DNA of 64,000 nt from Myxococcales bacterium (GTDB lineage Bacteria; Myxococcota_A; Polyangia; Polyangiales; JADJMO01), in assembly GCA_016709545.1 (NCBI GenBank), contig JADJMO010000004.1, positions 434,001-498,000 of the forward strand. Direction: 5' to 3'. The position numbers and the translations under genes were made by a program. The notes beneath the pieces were generated by a model. The model was given only the letters and a program-made list of their open reading frames with translations. It was not told the DNA's origin and did not search any database. Numbering within the stretch: position 1 is the stretch's first letter; each line of letters opens with the position of its first letter. Below, piece after piece: positions 54,239-64,000 of the stretch.

Positions 54239-55194
54239 CGCACCACCATGCGCACCTCGGTCGGTCCCACGCTGACGGCCACGGGTTGTTCCTTGGGGGT
54301 CGCGAACCACCACACGGCGGCGCCCGCGAGCGCGAGGGCGCCGATGCCCACGCCGAGGTTCGCGAACAGCGCGGAGCGGCGCGCATCGTCGTTCTTGTCG
54401 ACCCACTCCGGGCTCGTGCACGCGCCCCCCGGGCAGTTCGCCCGCACGTCGCTGGAGGTGGACATTGCCTTGACGCCGAAGAACGCGCCGAGGCCCACGA
54501 GCACGATCCCGGTGCTGCCGAGGACGATGGGGCCCACGCGCGATGGGCCACTCGCAGGCGCGGTGTCGACCGGCTTCACCGGCTCGCTCGGCTTCGGGGG
54601 CTCGGCCGGCTTCTGCGGCTCATCGGCGAGCGGCGCGACGACGACGGTCTTCTCGTCCTTGTCGGCGATCGGCAGGTCGATGGTCTTCGGGGTCTTGCCC
54701 GCGGCGCTGACCACGATCGTGTGGTTGCCGCGGTCGACGCGGATGGCGACCCCGAACGAGGCCGAGGGCAGGACGGCGTCGTCGAGCTTCACGGTCGGGT
54801 TCTGGGCCTTGGCGCCGTCGGAGAGCTGGATGGTGAGCTTGGCGATGCGTGGCTCGAGCTCGGCGAGCTTGGCCGTGGCGATGTCCTCGCGGTCCTGTCG
54901 CTTGTCGCGCTTGGCGAAGGCGAGCGCCTCGCGATAGTCGTTCCACGCGGTCGCGAGGCGACCCTGCCCCTCGTGGCAGAGCGCGAGGGCGAGCTGCACG
55001 CCGCCGCCGGGTTGCAGGCGCGCGCTGTCCGCGAGCTTGGGGCAGGCGGCGTCGTAGTCCTTGGCGTCGAGGAGCTTCTTGCCCTCCTTGAAGAGGGCGT
55101 CGGCGGTGGACTTCTCGACCGAAGAGGGCGCAGCGAAGGCGGGGGCGGCGAGCGCGAGCACCAGCAACGCGACCCAGCGTTCAGAGCGGATCAT
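54232..55194 (-). CDS. Secreted TPR/PEGA-like protein with two TM helices
   Basis: 320 residues from ATG 55194. Sec signal (LLVLALAAPAFAA), TPR-like region (26-125; ADALFKEGKKLLDAKDYDAA, LALCHEGQGRLATAW), a PEGA-like beta domain (LTIQLSDGAKAQNPTVKLDD), a Pro/Lys linker, TM1 (VGPIVLGSTGIVLVGLGAFF), a Cys-containing loop, TM2 (LFANLGVGIGALALAGAAVW), short tail. It overlaps the kinase gene by 14 nt and the FGE lipoprotein by 7 nt, so all three should be made together. Paralogues are at 341 and 32409. Confidence 0.85.
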   Translation of the reverse strand: MIRSERWVALLVLALAAPAFAAPSSVEKSTADALFKEGKKLLDAKDYDAACPKLADSARLQPGGGVQLALALCHEGQGRLATAWNDYREALAFAKRDKRQDREDIATAKLAELEPRIAKLTIQLSDGAKAQNPTVKLDDAVLPSASFGVAIRVDRGNHTIVVSAAGKTPKTIDLPIADKDEKTVVVAPLADEPQKPAEPPKPSEPVKPVDTAPASGPSRVGPIVLGSTGIVLVGLGAFFGVKAMSTSSDVRANCPGGACTSPEWVDKNDDARRSALFANLGVGIGALALAGAAVWWFATPKEQPVAVSVGPTEVRMVVRW

Positions 55195-56515
55195 CGATGG
55201 CCCCTCCCCAGTTCTTGGGCTTGGTCTTCGAGGTGACGGTGGCGGAAGCGGCGGGCTTGGGGGCGACCTTGGTGGGGACCACCGACGGCTTGGCCGACGC
55301 GACCACGCTCGCGGACGGCTCGACCGACGGGGCGACCGACGGCGTCGCCGAAGCGATCGGCGAAGGCGAAGGCGCCGCGACGGCGGGCTTCTCGAGCGGC
55401 GGTGCAACCTTGTCGACGCTCTCCTTGCCACGCAGCGCGAGGCCCGCGACCAAGGACACCCCCGCGACCACCACGAAGCCGAGGGCGAGGGGCCAGCGCT
55501 TGGGGCGGGTGGTCGCGACGCTGTGGTGCGTGATGAGCGCCGCTTGCGTGCCCGGGTCCGAGATCACGGCGGCGCTCACCGGGCCAGAGGGCACGGGCAA
55601 CGCCGAGAGCGGGGCGGTGCGGAAGCGCGCGGCCGTGACGCCGTCGGGCGCGAACGCCGCGAGCGCGCGACCGAGCTCGGTCATGTCCGGATAGCGGCGC
55701 GCCGGGTCCTTCTCGAGGCAGCGGAGGATGACCTCCTCGAGGGCGAGGGGGAGCTCCGGGCGCAACGAGCGCGGCGACTGCGGCGGGTCGTTCAGGATCG
55801 ACGAGCACATGGCCATCGCCCCCTGCCCCACGAACGGCGTGGACTGGGTGAGCAGGCGGAACAGCACGACCCCGAGCGACCAGACGTCGGTGCGGTGATC
55901 GACCGTCTTGGCGCTGCGGATCTGCTCGGGCGACATGTACGTGGGCGACCCGAGCATCGCGAGCGTCTCGGTGAGCTCGTTGTCGGACTCGTCGCTCGTC
56001 AGCTTGGAGATGCCGAAGTCGAGCACCTTCACGAGCGTGCGTCCGTCGGCGCGCCGCGTGAGGAACAGGTTCGCGGGCTTGAGATCGCGGTGGACGATGC
56101 CGTTGGCGTGGGCCTCGGCCATCGCGTCGCAAGCCTGCAGCAGGTGCTCCACGGCCTGGTCGACCGGCAGCGGCCCGCGCGCCGCGAGGGCGTGCATGAG
56201 GTCTTCGCCCTCGAGGTACTCCATCACGAGGTACGGCGCGCCGGCCTCGGTCGTGCCCTCGTCGAGCATGCGCACCACGTGCTCGGACTTGAGCTCCATG
56301 GTGGCGCGCGCCTCGCGGAGGAAGCGAGCGAGCGCGGTCGGCTGGGCGCGACCGGTGGACGAGAGGATCTTGATCGCGACCCGGTGGTTCAGGGTCTCGT
56401 GGCGCGCGCCGACGACGATGCCCATGCCTCCCTTGCCGAGGACGCTCTCGACCCGGTACTTGCCGAGCAGGCTCCCGACCCCCGGCGTGGTGCTCTCGAT
56501 GCCGGCCTCCGCCAC
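55181..56515 (-). CDS. Transmembrane Ser/Thr protein kinase (PknB-like)
   Basis: 444 residues from GTG 56515 (an upstream GTG at 56623 is possible but overlaps ppdK). Kinase domain about 19-285: GKGGMGIV (Gly loop), Lys49 in VAIKIL, HRDLKPANLFL (Asp144), DFGISK (Asp167), GSPTYMSPEQ. One TM helix at about 341-361 (WPLALGFVVVAGVSLVAGLA), then an Ala/Pro/Ser/Lys-rich extracytoplasmic tail of about 80 residues with no PASTA domain. The operon TPR/2TM protein and FGE lipoprotein lie outside the membrane, so the tail could contact them. An FHA reader protein is at 46954. Confidence 0.93.
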   Translation of the reverse strand: MAEAGIESTTPGVGSLLGKYRVESVLGKGGMGIVVGARHETLNHRVAIKILSSTGRAQPTALARFLREARATMELKSEHVVRMLDEGTTEAGAPYLVMEYLEGEDLMHALAARGPLPVDQAVEHLLQACDAMAEAHANGIVHRDLKPANLFLTRRADGRTLVKVLDFGISKLTSDESDNELTETLAMLGSPTYMSPEQIRSAKTVDHRTDVWSLGVVLFRLLTQSTPFVGQGAMAMCSSILNDPPQSPRSLRPELPLALEEVILRCLEKDPARRYPDMTELGRALAAFAPDGVTAARFRTAPLSALPVPSGPVSAAVISDPGTQAALITHHSVATTRPKRWPLALGFVVVAGVSLVAGLALRGKESVDKVAPPLEKPAVAAPSPSPIASATPSVAPSVEPSASVVASAKPSVVPTKVAPKPAASATVTSKTKPKNWGGAIDDPL

Positions 56516-56591
56516 CGAAGAAGGGTCGCACGAAGGGTGCGCGAAGCCAAACTCGACGGCACAGGCCGGGCGTTCAGGTGGGTGAAATGGG

Positions 56592-59360
<2,769 letters not shown>

Positions 59361-59414
59361 GGTGAGCGGACGATCGACCGTCCGCGTGGGCGGAGCAAGG
59401 GTCAGATGGGGGTC

Positions 59415-59627
59415 TCAGCCACGTCCACCGCGACCCTGATCGGCGTCGTCGTCGCTCCCGCCGCGCTCGGTGTCCTCTTCGTCATCGCCGCCACGGGTGG
59501 TCTCGTGGTCGCCCCGGGTGCGACCGGTGTCGCCCCCTCGGCTCTGGTCCAGATCGTCGCTCGCCTCCTCGGCTTCTTCGGCGATTCGCTCGAACGCGTC
59601 CCCCAGGCTCCGCTTCTTCGGGTCCAT
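59415..59627 (-). CDS. Small acidic Asp/Glu/Gly-rich protein
   Basis: 70 residues from ATG 59627 (ATG 59645 possible). The N-terminus is helical (MDPKKRSLGDAFERIAEEAE), followed by a disordered acidic tail rich in Asp, Gly and Arg. There is no known family. It lies between ppdK and tRNA-Leu on the same strand. Codon use fits a real gene, but a short low-complexity frame could be spurious. Confidence 0.5.
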   Translation of the reverse strand: MDPKKRSLGDAFERIAEEAEEASDDLDQSRGGDTGRTRGDHETTRGGDDEEDTERGGSDDDADQGRGGRG

Positions 59628-59728
59628 GGAGCCGAGCCTAACCATGGTCTGCGCGACGCGCATCTCTCGTGCGCATGCGCAAGGGCCGCGCGTGCTCCGA
59701 AGCATCTGCGCGCTGCGTCGTTCTTGCT

Positions 59729-59815
59729 GGTGCCGAAGGAGGGGGTCGAACCCTCACGGGGGGATACCCCGGCGGATTTTGAATCCGCTGCGTCTGCCGA
59801 TTCCGCCACTTCGGC
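59729..59815 (-). tRNA. tRNA-Leu (anticodon CAA)
   Basis: 87 nt on the minus strand, with the CCA end encoded. The acceptor GCCGAAG pairs with CTTCGGC. Anticodon stem GCGGA/TCCGC holds the loop TTCAAAA (anticodon CAA). There is a long variable arm (GGGG TAT CCCC) typical of tRNA-Leu and a T arm GAGGG-TTCGACC-CCCTC. Reads UUG codons. Confidence 0.96.
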
Positions 59816-59865
59816 GCGTGGTGGAGGATGGGGTAACTGCGCGGTGAACGGGTGTCCACTCCGCG

Positions 59866-62709
59866 TCAGACGTCCTTGCCGGTGGCGGCGTCGAGGATGC
59901 GGGGACCTTCGTCGGGCATCACGAGCAGGTGCTGACCATCGGGCGAGAAGGCCATCGGTTCCTCGAAACCGATCTGCTTCCGCTTCCACACCTGCTTCCA
60001 CGTCTGGGTGTCGAGCACGGCGAGGTCGTCGTCCCGGATGCACGCGACCTTGCCAGCGTGCTCCACGAACTGCTCGGCCGGGCCCTTCAGCGTGTGCAGG
60101 AGTTCGGTCTTCCAAGGGTCCCAGATCTCGAGCCTGTCGGTGTGGCCGACGAGGAGTCGATCGTCACCGAGCCAGCCCAGCCGATGGGCGCCTTCGCTCA
60201 TGCGCACCCCGCGGGCCTTGGGCTCGGGCGTGAACACGTAGGCGAAGTCGTTCTGCGTCTGCGCCCAGCCCTTGCCGAGGGGCGAGATGCACGCGCTGTA
60301 GTAGGTGTCCGCGCGCTGCTCGCGGAGGACCGTCTTGGCGTCGAGGTCGCAGAAGAGCGCCCGGCCCTCGTTGGCAGCGAGGGCGAAGCGGCCGTCGGGG
60401 CTGATGTCGATCTCCTCGTCGGAGCCTGTCTTGCCTGCGTGCTTCCACTCGGCTTTGCCCGTCGCGGTCGAGTAGGCCTCGAGCCGGTTGTAGGCGACCG
60501 TGAACACGCGGCGACCGTCCCTGGAGATCGCGACCTTGCCGGCCTCGTTGATCGGGAAGGTCCGCAGGAGCTTGCCGCCGATCGGGTCGATCAGCGTGAC
60601 CCGGGCCACGTCGCAGACCCAGAGCCCCTCGTTGGTCCAGGCCACCGCGCGCACGTCGTGGAAGGTCGGCTTCGCCGACGCGGCGGGTCGCGCGACCTTC
60701 TTCTTCGGCGGGAGCAGATCGTCAGGGCCGCGCACCGTGACGCTGACCGGGCCGAGGGGACGATCGTAGGCGGCGTAGGCCTCCTTCACGCGGGCCGAGA
60801 TCGGGCCCTCGATGGTCAGCTGGGTGAGCGCGCCGTCTTCGCCGCGGCGGAAGATCCAGCGGTTGGCTTCGTCCAGGAGATCGAGCCGCTCGATCGAGGT
60901 GCGCTCGACGGCCGCGACCCACTGCGCATGGGAGTGCTCTGTCCCCTCGACAACGAGCGTGCGCGGGCGGACGTCGACCATGCCCTCGAGCCAGGAGGGG
61001 GCCGCCTCGTAGTCCACGTGCAGGAGGCGCAGCGCGGGCAGGAGCGGGGAGACCACGAGGTCACGGAACTGGTCGAGGTCCTCGACGCTCACCTGGAGCT
61101 CCTCGATCTTCCACGGCGCCGCCGCGGCGAGGAGCAGCTTCGGCGAAGCGTCGCGCGCGACGCGCAGGCTCTTCATGGCCGGACCGATGAAGCGCACCGC
61201 GTCCTCCTGCCCGCGGGGCGGGAGGTTGAACACCGACCACTCGAGCTCCTCGACGGTGGCCCACGCGGGATCGTTGCCGAAGCGCTCCGCCTCGACCGCG
61301 TTCTTGAACTTCACGACGGCCTTCGCGAGGAACCCGCGACGGAACTCGAACTTCGCGCCGATCACGGGCGCGAGCGGCCCGAGCCACTGCTTGCCGTGTT
61401 TGTCGAGGAGCGCGCGCACGCGCTTGTCGTGGGCCGGCGACGGCGCGGCGCACTGCAGCTGGATCAGCTCGGCCCGGGGGTCGCCCTTCTCCTCGAGAAA
61501 GTCCGCATAGACGAGGCGTGGGCCGTCCTCGTCGGGATGCGCATACACGTCAGCGAGGAGCGCGGCCTCGGTGCGCGCACCCTTCGGGGCCGCGGGCTGC
61601 AGCGCGACCAGCGCGGCCTCGAGCGCGCTCACCTGCGCCCGCTCGGCCGCCGTGAGCGCGACCGCAGGCGGGAGCTTCTTGGCCACGCTCGCGAGCGCGC
61701 GGGTGAGGCGCAGCTTCAAGGTCTCGCGCACGTTCCACTTCCGGGGGAGCTCCTCGAAGAGCGGCGCGAACCGCGGATCCTTCTGCGCCGCGACGGCGTC
61801 CCACACGGTGTCCCAGAAGGCGAACGACCCATCGGACGTGAACGGGACCTCGCGGAGGATCGCAGCGAGCGCGTCGCCCACACGCGGGTCGGGGCCCCAC
61901 TTGCTCGCCGCGGTGACGCGCGCCCGGACGTCGGCGATCTTGCCCTCGCGCAATGCGGGCAGCAGCGAAGACCGACCCACCGACGTGGACGCCTTGGCGG
62001 CCTTGGTCCAAGCCTGCGACGAACCCTCGAACTTCGCGCCGGTGTGCGCGTTCGCGAGCAGGGTGACCAGCGTCGCGAGCTCCGCCGCGGGGCGCACGCG
62101 CCAGGCTTCCAGCAGCTTGTCGAGCGCCTCTTCGGGGCTCTTCGGCAGCGTCTTGGCCACCGCGTCGAGCGCGCGACCGAGGGGGCTGTCGGCCGCGGGC
62201 GCAGGGGCGACGACCGGCGCGGACTTCGCGGACGGTGGCTTCACGGGTGGCGCGGGCGCAGCCTTCGTCGAGGTCTTCGCCTTCGCAGCCGGCTCGGCCT
62301 CGGGCGCGCCGCCCCCAATCGCCCCACGCAGCAACGCGACGTCGGTCTCCGCAAGCAGCCGCGGCGTCTGCAGCGACATCCCGAGCTTGCCCTTCTCCGC
62401 CGTGATCCCCTTGCCGGTCGCGAGCACGAGCTTGCCGAGCAGCGGCGTCACGTCGACCACCTTCGCGACGTTCGCGCGCCCGACCCACTGCTCGCCGTCG
62501 AACGAGAGCCCCTCGAGCACCGCGACCAGCCAGAGCCGCTCGTCCGGCGGGCGCACTGTCACGAGGAGCAGCGCGCCACCCTCGCTCAGCGAAGCGAGCC
62601 CTGGGTTCTTGCTGACGTAGCGATCGAGCGCCCACACCCCGCCGAGCGCGAGGCCCTTCGGCGCCTGCTTCTCGAACACCGCCTTCGACACCACCGCGAG
62701 GACGCTCAT
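59866..62709 (-). CDS. TIGR02996-domain protein with C-terminal WD40-like propeller
   Basis: 947 residues from ATG 62709 (an in-frame ATG at 62748 is possible). The N-terminal domain begins MSVLAVVSKAVFEKQAPKGL. An Ala/Pro/Lys linker and helical repeats follow. The TIGR02996 domain lies in the middle (LLADVYAHPDEDG, RLVYADFLEEKGD, LIQLQ). The last approximately 260 residues look like a quinoprotein/WD40-type beta-propeller (VAISRDGRRVFTVAYNRLEA, IDISPDGRFALAANEGRALF, FSPDGQHLLVMPDEGPRILD). There is no signal peptide. It fits the idea that TIGR02996 accompanies repeat domains: leucine-rich repeats at 3394, a propeller here. The function is unknown. Confidence 0.85.
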   Translation of the reverse strand: MSVLAVVSKAVFEKQAPKGLALGGVWALDRYVSKNPGLASLSEGGALLLVTVRPPDERLWLVAVLEGLSFDGEQWVGRANVAKVVDVTPLLGKLVLATGKGITAEKGKLGMSLQTPRLLAETDVALLRGAIGGGAPEAEPAAKAKTSTKAAPAPPVKPPSAKSAPVVAPAPAADSPLGRALDAVAKTLPKSPEEALDKLLEAWRVRPAAELATLVTLLANAHTGAKFEGSSQAWTKAAKASTSVGRSSLLPALREGKIADVRARVTAASKWGPDPRVGDALAAILREVPFTSDGSFAFWDTVWDAVAAQKDPRFAPLFEELPRKWNVRETLKLRLTRALASVAKKLPPAVALTAAERAQVSALEAALVALQPAAPKGARTEAALLADVYAHPDEDGPRLVYADFLEEKGDPRAELIQLQCAAPSPAHDKRVRALLDKHGKQWLGPLAPVIGAKFEFRRGFLAKAVVKFKNAVEAERFGNDPAWATVEELEWSVFNLPPRGQEDAVRFIGPAMKSLRVARDASPKLLLAAAAPWKIEELQVSVEDLDQFRDLVVSPLLPALRLLHVDYEAAPSWLEGMVDVRPRTLVVEGTEHSHAQWVAAVERTSIERLDLLDEANRWIFRRGEDGALTQLTIEGPISARVKEAYAAYDRPLGPVSVTVRGPDDLLPPKKKVARPAASAKPTFHDVRAVAWTNEGLWVCDVARVTLIDPIGGKLLRTFPINEAGKVAISRDGRRVFTVAYNRLEAYSTATGKAEWKHAGKTGSDEEIDISPDGRFALAANEGRALFCDLDAKTVLREQRADTYYSACISPLGKGWAQTQNDFAYVFTPEPKARGVRMSEGAHRLGWLGDDRLLVGHTDRLEIWDPWKTELLHTLKGPAEQFVEHAGKVACIRDDDLAVLDTQTWKQVWKRKQIGFEEPMAFSPDGQHLLVMPDEGPRILDAATGKDV

Positions 62710-62732
62710 CACGCCATCGTGGACCAAGTCCG

Positions 62733-63938
62733 TTACCCGAGAAAGCACCAGCCGCGGCCGCGATACGTGGGCGCGAGCTCGACGCGAGCGCCGTCGATCA
62801 GGTGGTACTCGGCGAAGTGCTCCGCGAGCTCGCCCGCCTTCGCGTGGCGGAAGAAGATCGGCTCGCCGAGCGCCACCTCCACCCCCGCGGGCAACACCAC
62901 CGGCGTCTGCACCTCACCGGCGCCCTCGAGCGGCAAGAGCGCGCACCCCTCCGGCAGCGCGGGGATCGGCAGCCGATCCACGCCCGCCTGCCCCGAGGCG
63001 ACGAACCCGCCGCCGAGGCACGTGACCATCCCGGCCTTCGGGCGCCGCACCACCTGCAGCGCGAAGTACGCCGCGGGCTCGAACCGGATGTCCTGGTAGT
63101 GGTCGAACAGGTGCGAATCGAGCAACCCCGAGCCCGCGGTCACCTCGGTCAGCCACGGCTCGCGCGACGTCCAGTCGACGCTGCCCGAGCCGCCGCCGTT
63201 GTAGGTCTCGATCGCGTGCCCGCGCGCGCGCAGCACGGTCGCGATCTCCCCGCGCGTGCGCTCCACCTCGCGCTGCGCGCGCACCTTCAGCGCTCGCCGC
63301 GCCGCGCTCACGATCTGCTTGCCGGCGAACGAGTCGCCGAGCCCCGCGATGTGCGCCTCGTACCCCATCACCCCGCAGAACCGCAGGTGTGGCGTGCGCG
63401 CCACGCGATCCGCGAACGCGGCGATGTCCGTGGCGGTGCGCAGCGGGCTGCGCCGGACGCCGAGGTGCACCGTGTCGCCGACCGGGCGGAACCCGAGGTC
63501 CACCTCGGCGATCACCCGCCCCTCCACGCCCGCCACGCCCGCCACGCTCGACAGCGCCTCGAGCTGCTCGACGGCGTCGCACACCACGCTGACCGTGGTG
63601 CGCTTGCTCGCGGCCACGAGCGCCTCCTGGTCGGAGCGCTGCACGGTCGGATACGCGAGCAGCAGATCCTCGAACCCGTCCTCGGCGAGCGCGAGGGTCT
63701 CCTTCGCGCAGTAGGTCATCACGCCGCGCGCGCCCTTGGCCGCGAGCGCGCGCCGCAACAGCGCCGGCACCCGCACCGACTTGCTCGCGACCCGCAGCGT
63801 CTTGCCCGCCGCGACGACCGGGGCGAGCAGGCGGGCGAGGTTGCGGTCGAACGCGGCGAGGTCGACGAGCGCCGCGGGGAGCGGCGCGCCGTCGAGGGCC
63901 TTCTGGAACCGGAGGTAACGCTCTCCTAGGGCTTGCAC
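62733..63938 (-). CDS. PLP-dependent D-serine-dehydratase/D-threonine-aldolase-like enzyme
   Basis: 401 residues from GTG 63938. The alanine-racemase-type barrel has the PLP Lys in LRVASKSVRVPALLRR, EVDLGFRPVG and GVMGYEAHIAGLGD. The C-terminal domain of the DSD1 type includes IFFRHAKAGELAEHF, where DSD1-type enzymes bind metal (His). The expected product is an enzyme splitting D-amino acids such as D-serine or D-threonine. The start overlaps the end of the preceding gene by 13 nt. Confidence 0.87.
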   Translation of the reverse strand: MQALGERYLRFQKALDGAPLPAALVDLAAFDRNLARLLAPVVAAGKTLRVASKSVRVPALLRRALAAKGARGVMTYCAKETLALAEDGFEDLLLAYPTVQRSDQEALVAASKRTTVSVVCDAVEQLEALSSVAGVAGVEGRVIAEVDLGFRPVGDTVHLGVRRSPLRTATDIAAFADRVARTPHLRFCGVMGYEAHIAGLGDSFAGKQIVSAARRALKVRAQREVERTRGEIATVLRARGHAIETYNGGGSGSVDWTSREPWLTEVTAGSGLLDSHLFDHYQDIRFEPAAYFALQVVRRPKAGMVTCLGGGFVASGQAGVDRLPIPALPEGCALLPLEGAGEVQTPVVLPAGVEVALGEPIFFRHAKAGELAEHFAEYHLIDGARVELAPTYRGRGWCFLG

Positions 63939-64000
63939 AGCGCAACGTTACCAGGCACGCGCACGGTCACCACGCGGGCGTCCGTCTCCACCGTCTTGTC
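63926..64000 (-). CDS. C-terminal end of an upstream gene (partial)
   Basis: The frame read from the window edge ends DKTVETDARVVTVRVPGNVALCKP with TAG at 63926-63928. Its stop lies 13 nt inside the start of the PLP enzyme gene, which is typical of an operon. Only 24 residues are visible, so no function can be given. Confidence 0.5.
   Translation of the reverse strand, partial: DKTVETDARVVTVRVPGNVALCKP

Overview
The window is high-GC DNA (roughly 70 percent G+C) with dense, mostly well-spaced genes, many lipoproteins, eukaryote-like Ser/Thr kinase and FHA proteins, two proteins carrying the TIGR02996 repeat-companion domain, a protein resembling the deltaproteobacterial family TIGR04552, and Asp/Thr/Gly-rich envelope proteins. 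This combination points to a myxobacterium-like chromosome (phylum Myxococcota, most likely Polyangia). That is inferred from gene content only. No rRNA, phage, transposase or CRISPR array is visible. One tRNA-Leu(CAA) lies near the right end.

Layout. 0-3.3 kb: a TPR/PEGA envelope protein followed by two stalk-like lipoproteins, one with two CHRD domains. 3.4-8.6 kb: a TIGR02996/leucine-rich protein, an RCC1-like lipoprotein and an unknown lipoprotein. 8.7-13 kb: ffh (SRP GTPase), a CBM9-like lipoprotein, a small coiled-coil protein and a Uma2 nuclease. 13-20.3 kb: M1 aminopeptidase, an ECF sigma/NrsF-like anti-sigma pair and a GldA/F/G-like ABC operon with 4-nt overlaps. 20.3-31.5 kb: a redox/glutathione-rich stretch (oxyR, katG, VWA lipoprotein, gshB, gamma-glutamyltransferase, lolA, FkbH-like HAD protein, two VOC proteins including a GloA-like one). 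31.5-37.4 kb: FGE-fold lipoprotein, TPR/TM protein, Ku and LigD (NHEJ), DUF2452. 37.4-43.2 kb: BatA-type VWA protein, MpaB-like oxygenase, NamZ/DUF1343 and a RelA/SpoT-fold-like protein. 43.6-51.5 kb: NtrC-type regulator overlapping an ABC ATPase, pgsA, FHA-DUF4388, kdd, a cyclic-nucleotide-binding protein and an OPT transporter. 51.5-64 kb: a coiled-coil protein plus a halogenase-like flavoprotein, an overlapping kinase / TPR-2TM / FGE-lipoprotein operon, ppdK, tRNA-Leu, a second TIGR02996 protein and a D-serine-dehydratase-like PLP enzyme.

Themes. The strongest candidate for an undescribed system is an envelope module present three times: a secreted TPR (and PEGA-like) protein with two C-terminal transmembrane helices, next to a lipoprotein with a low-complexity Asp/Thr/Gly stalk or FGE (SUMF1) fold. 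In one copy it overlaps a transmembrane Ser/Thr kinase gene. A second strong result is a pair of ATAG-N7-CTAT palindromes placed just upstream of oxyR and katG. A third is a diverged RelA/SpoT-like protein.

Quality caution. Five genes, including the normally essential ffh, are split by single-site frameshifts. Four are each repaired by adding one C on the + strand, and the fifth fits loss of two C or gain of one base. This looks like systematic homopolymer error in the assembly rather than real gene decay. For these genes the full span is given with the break noted.
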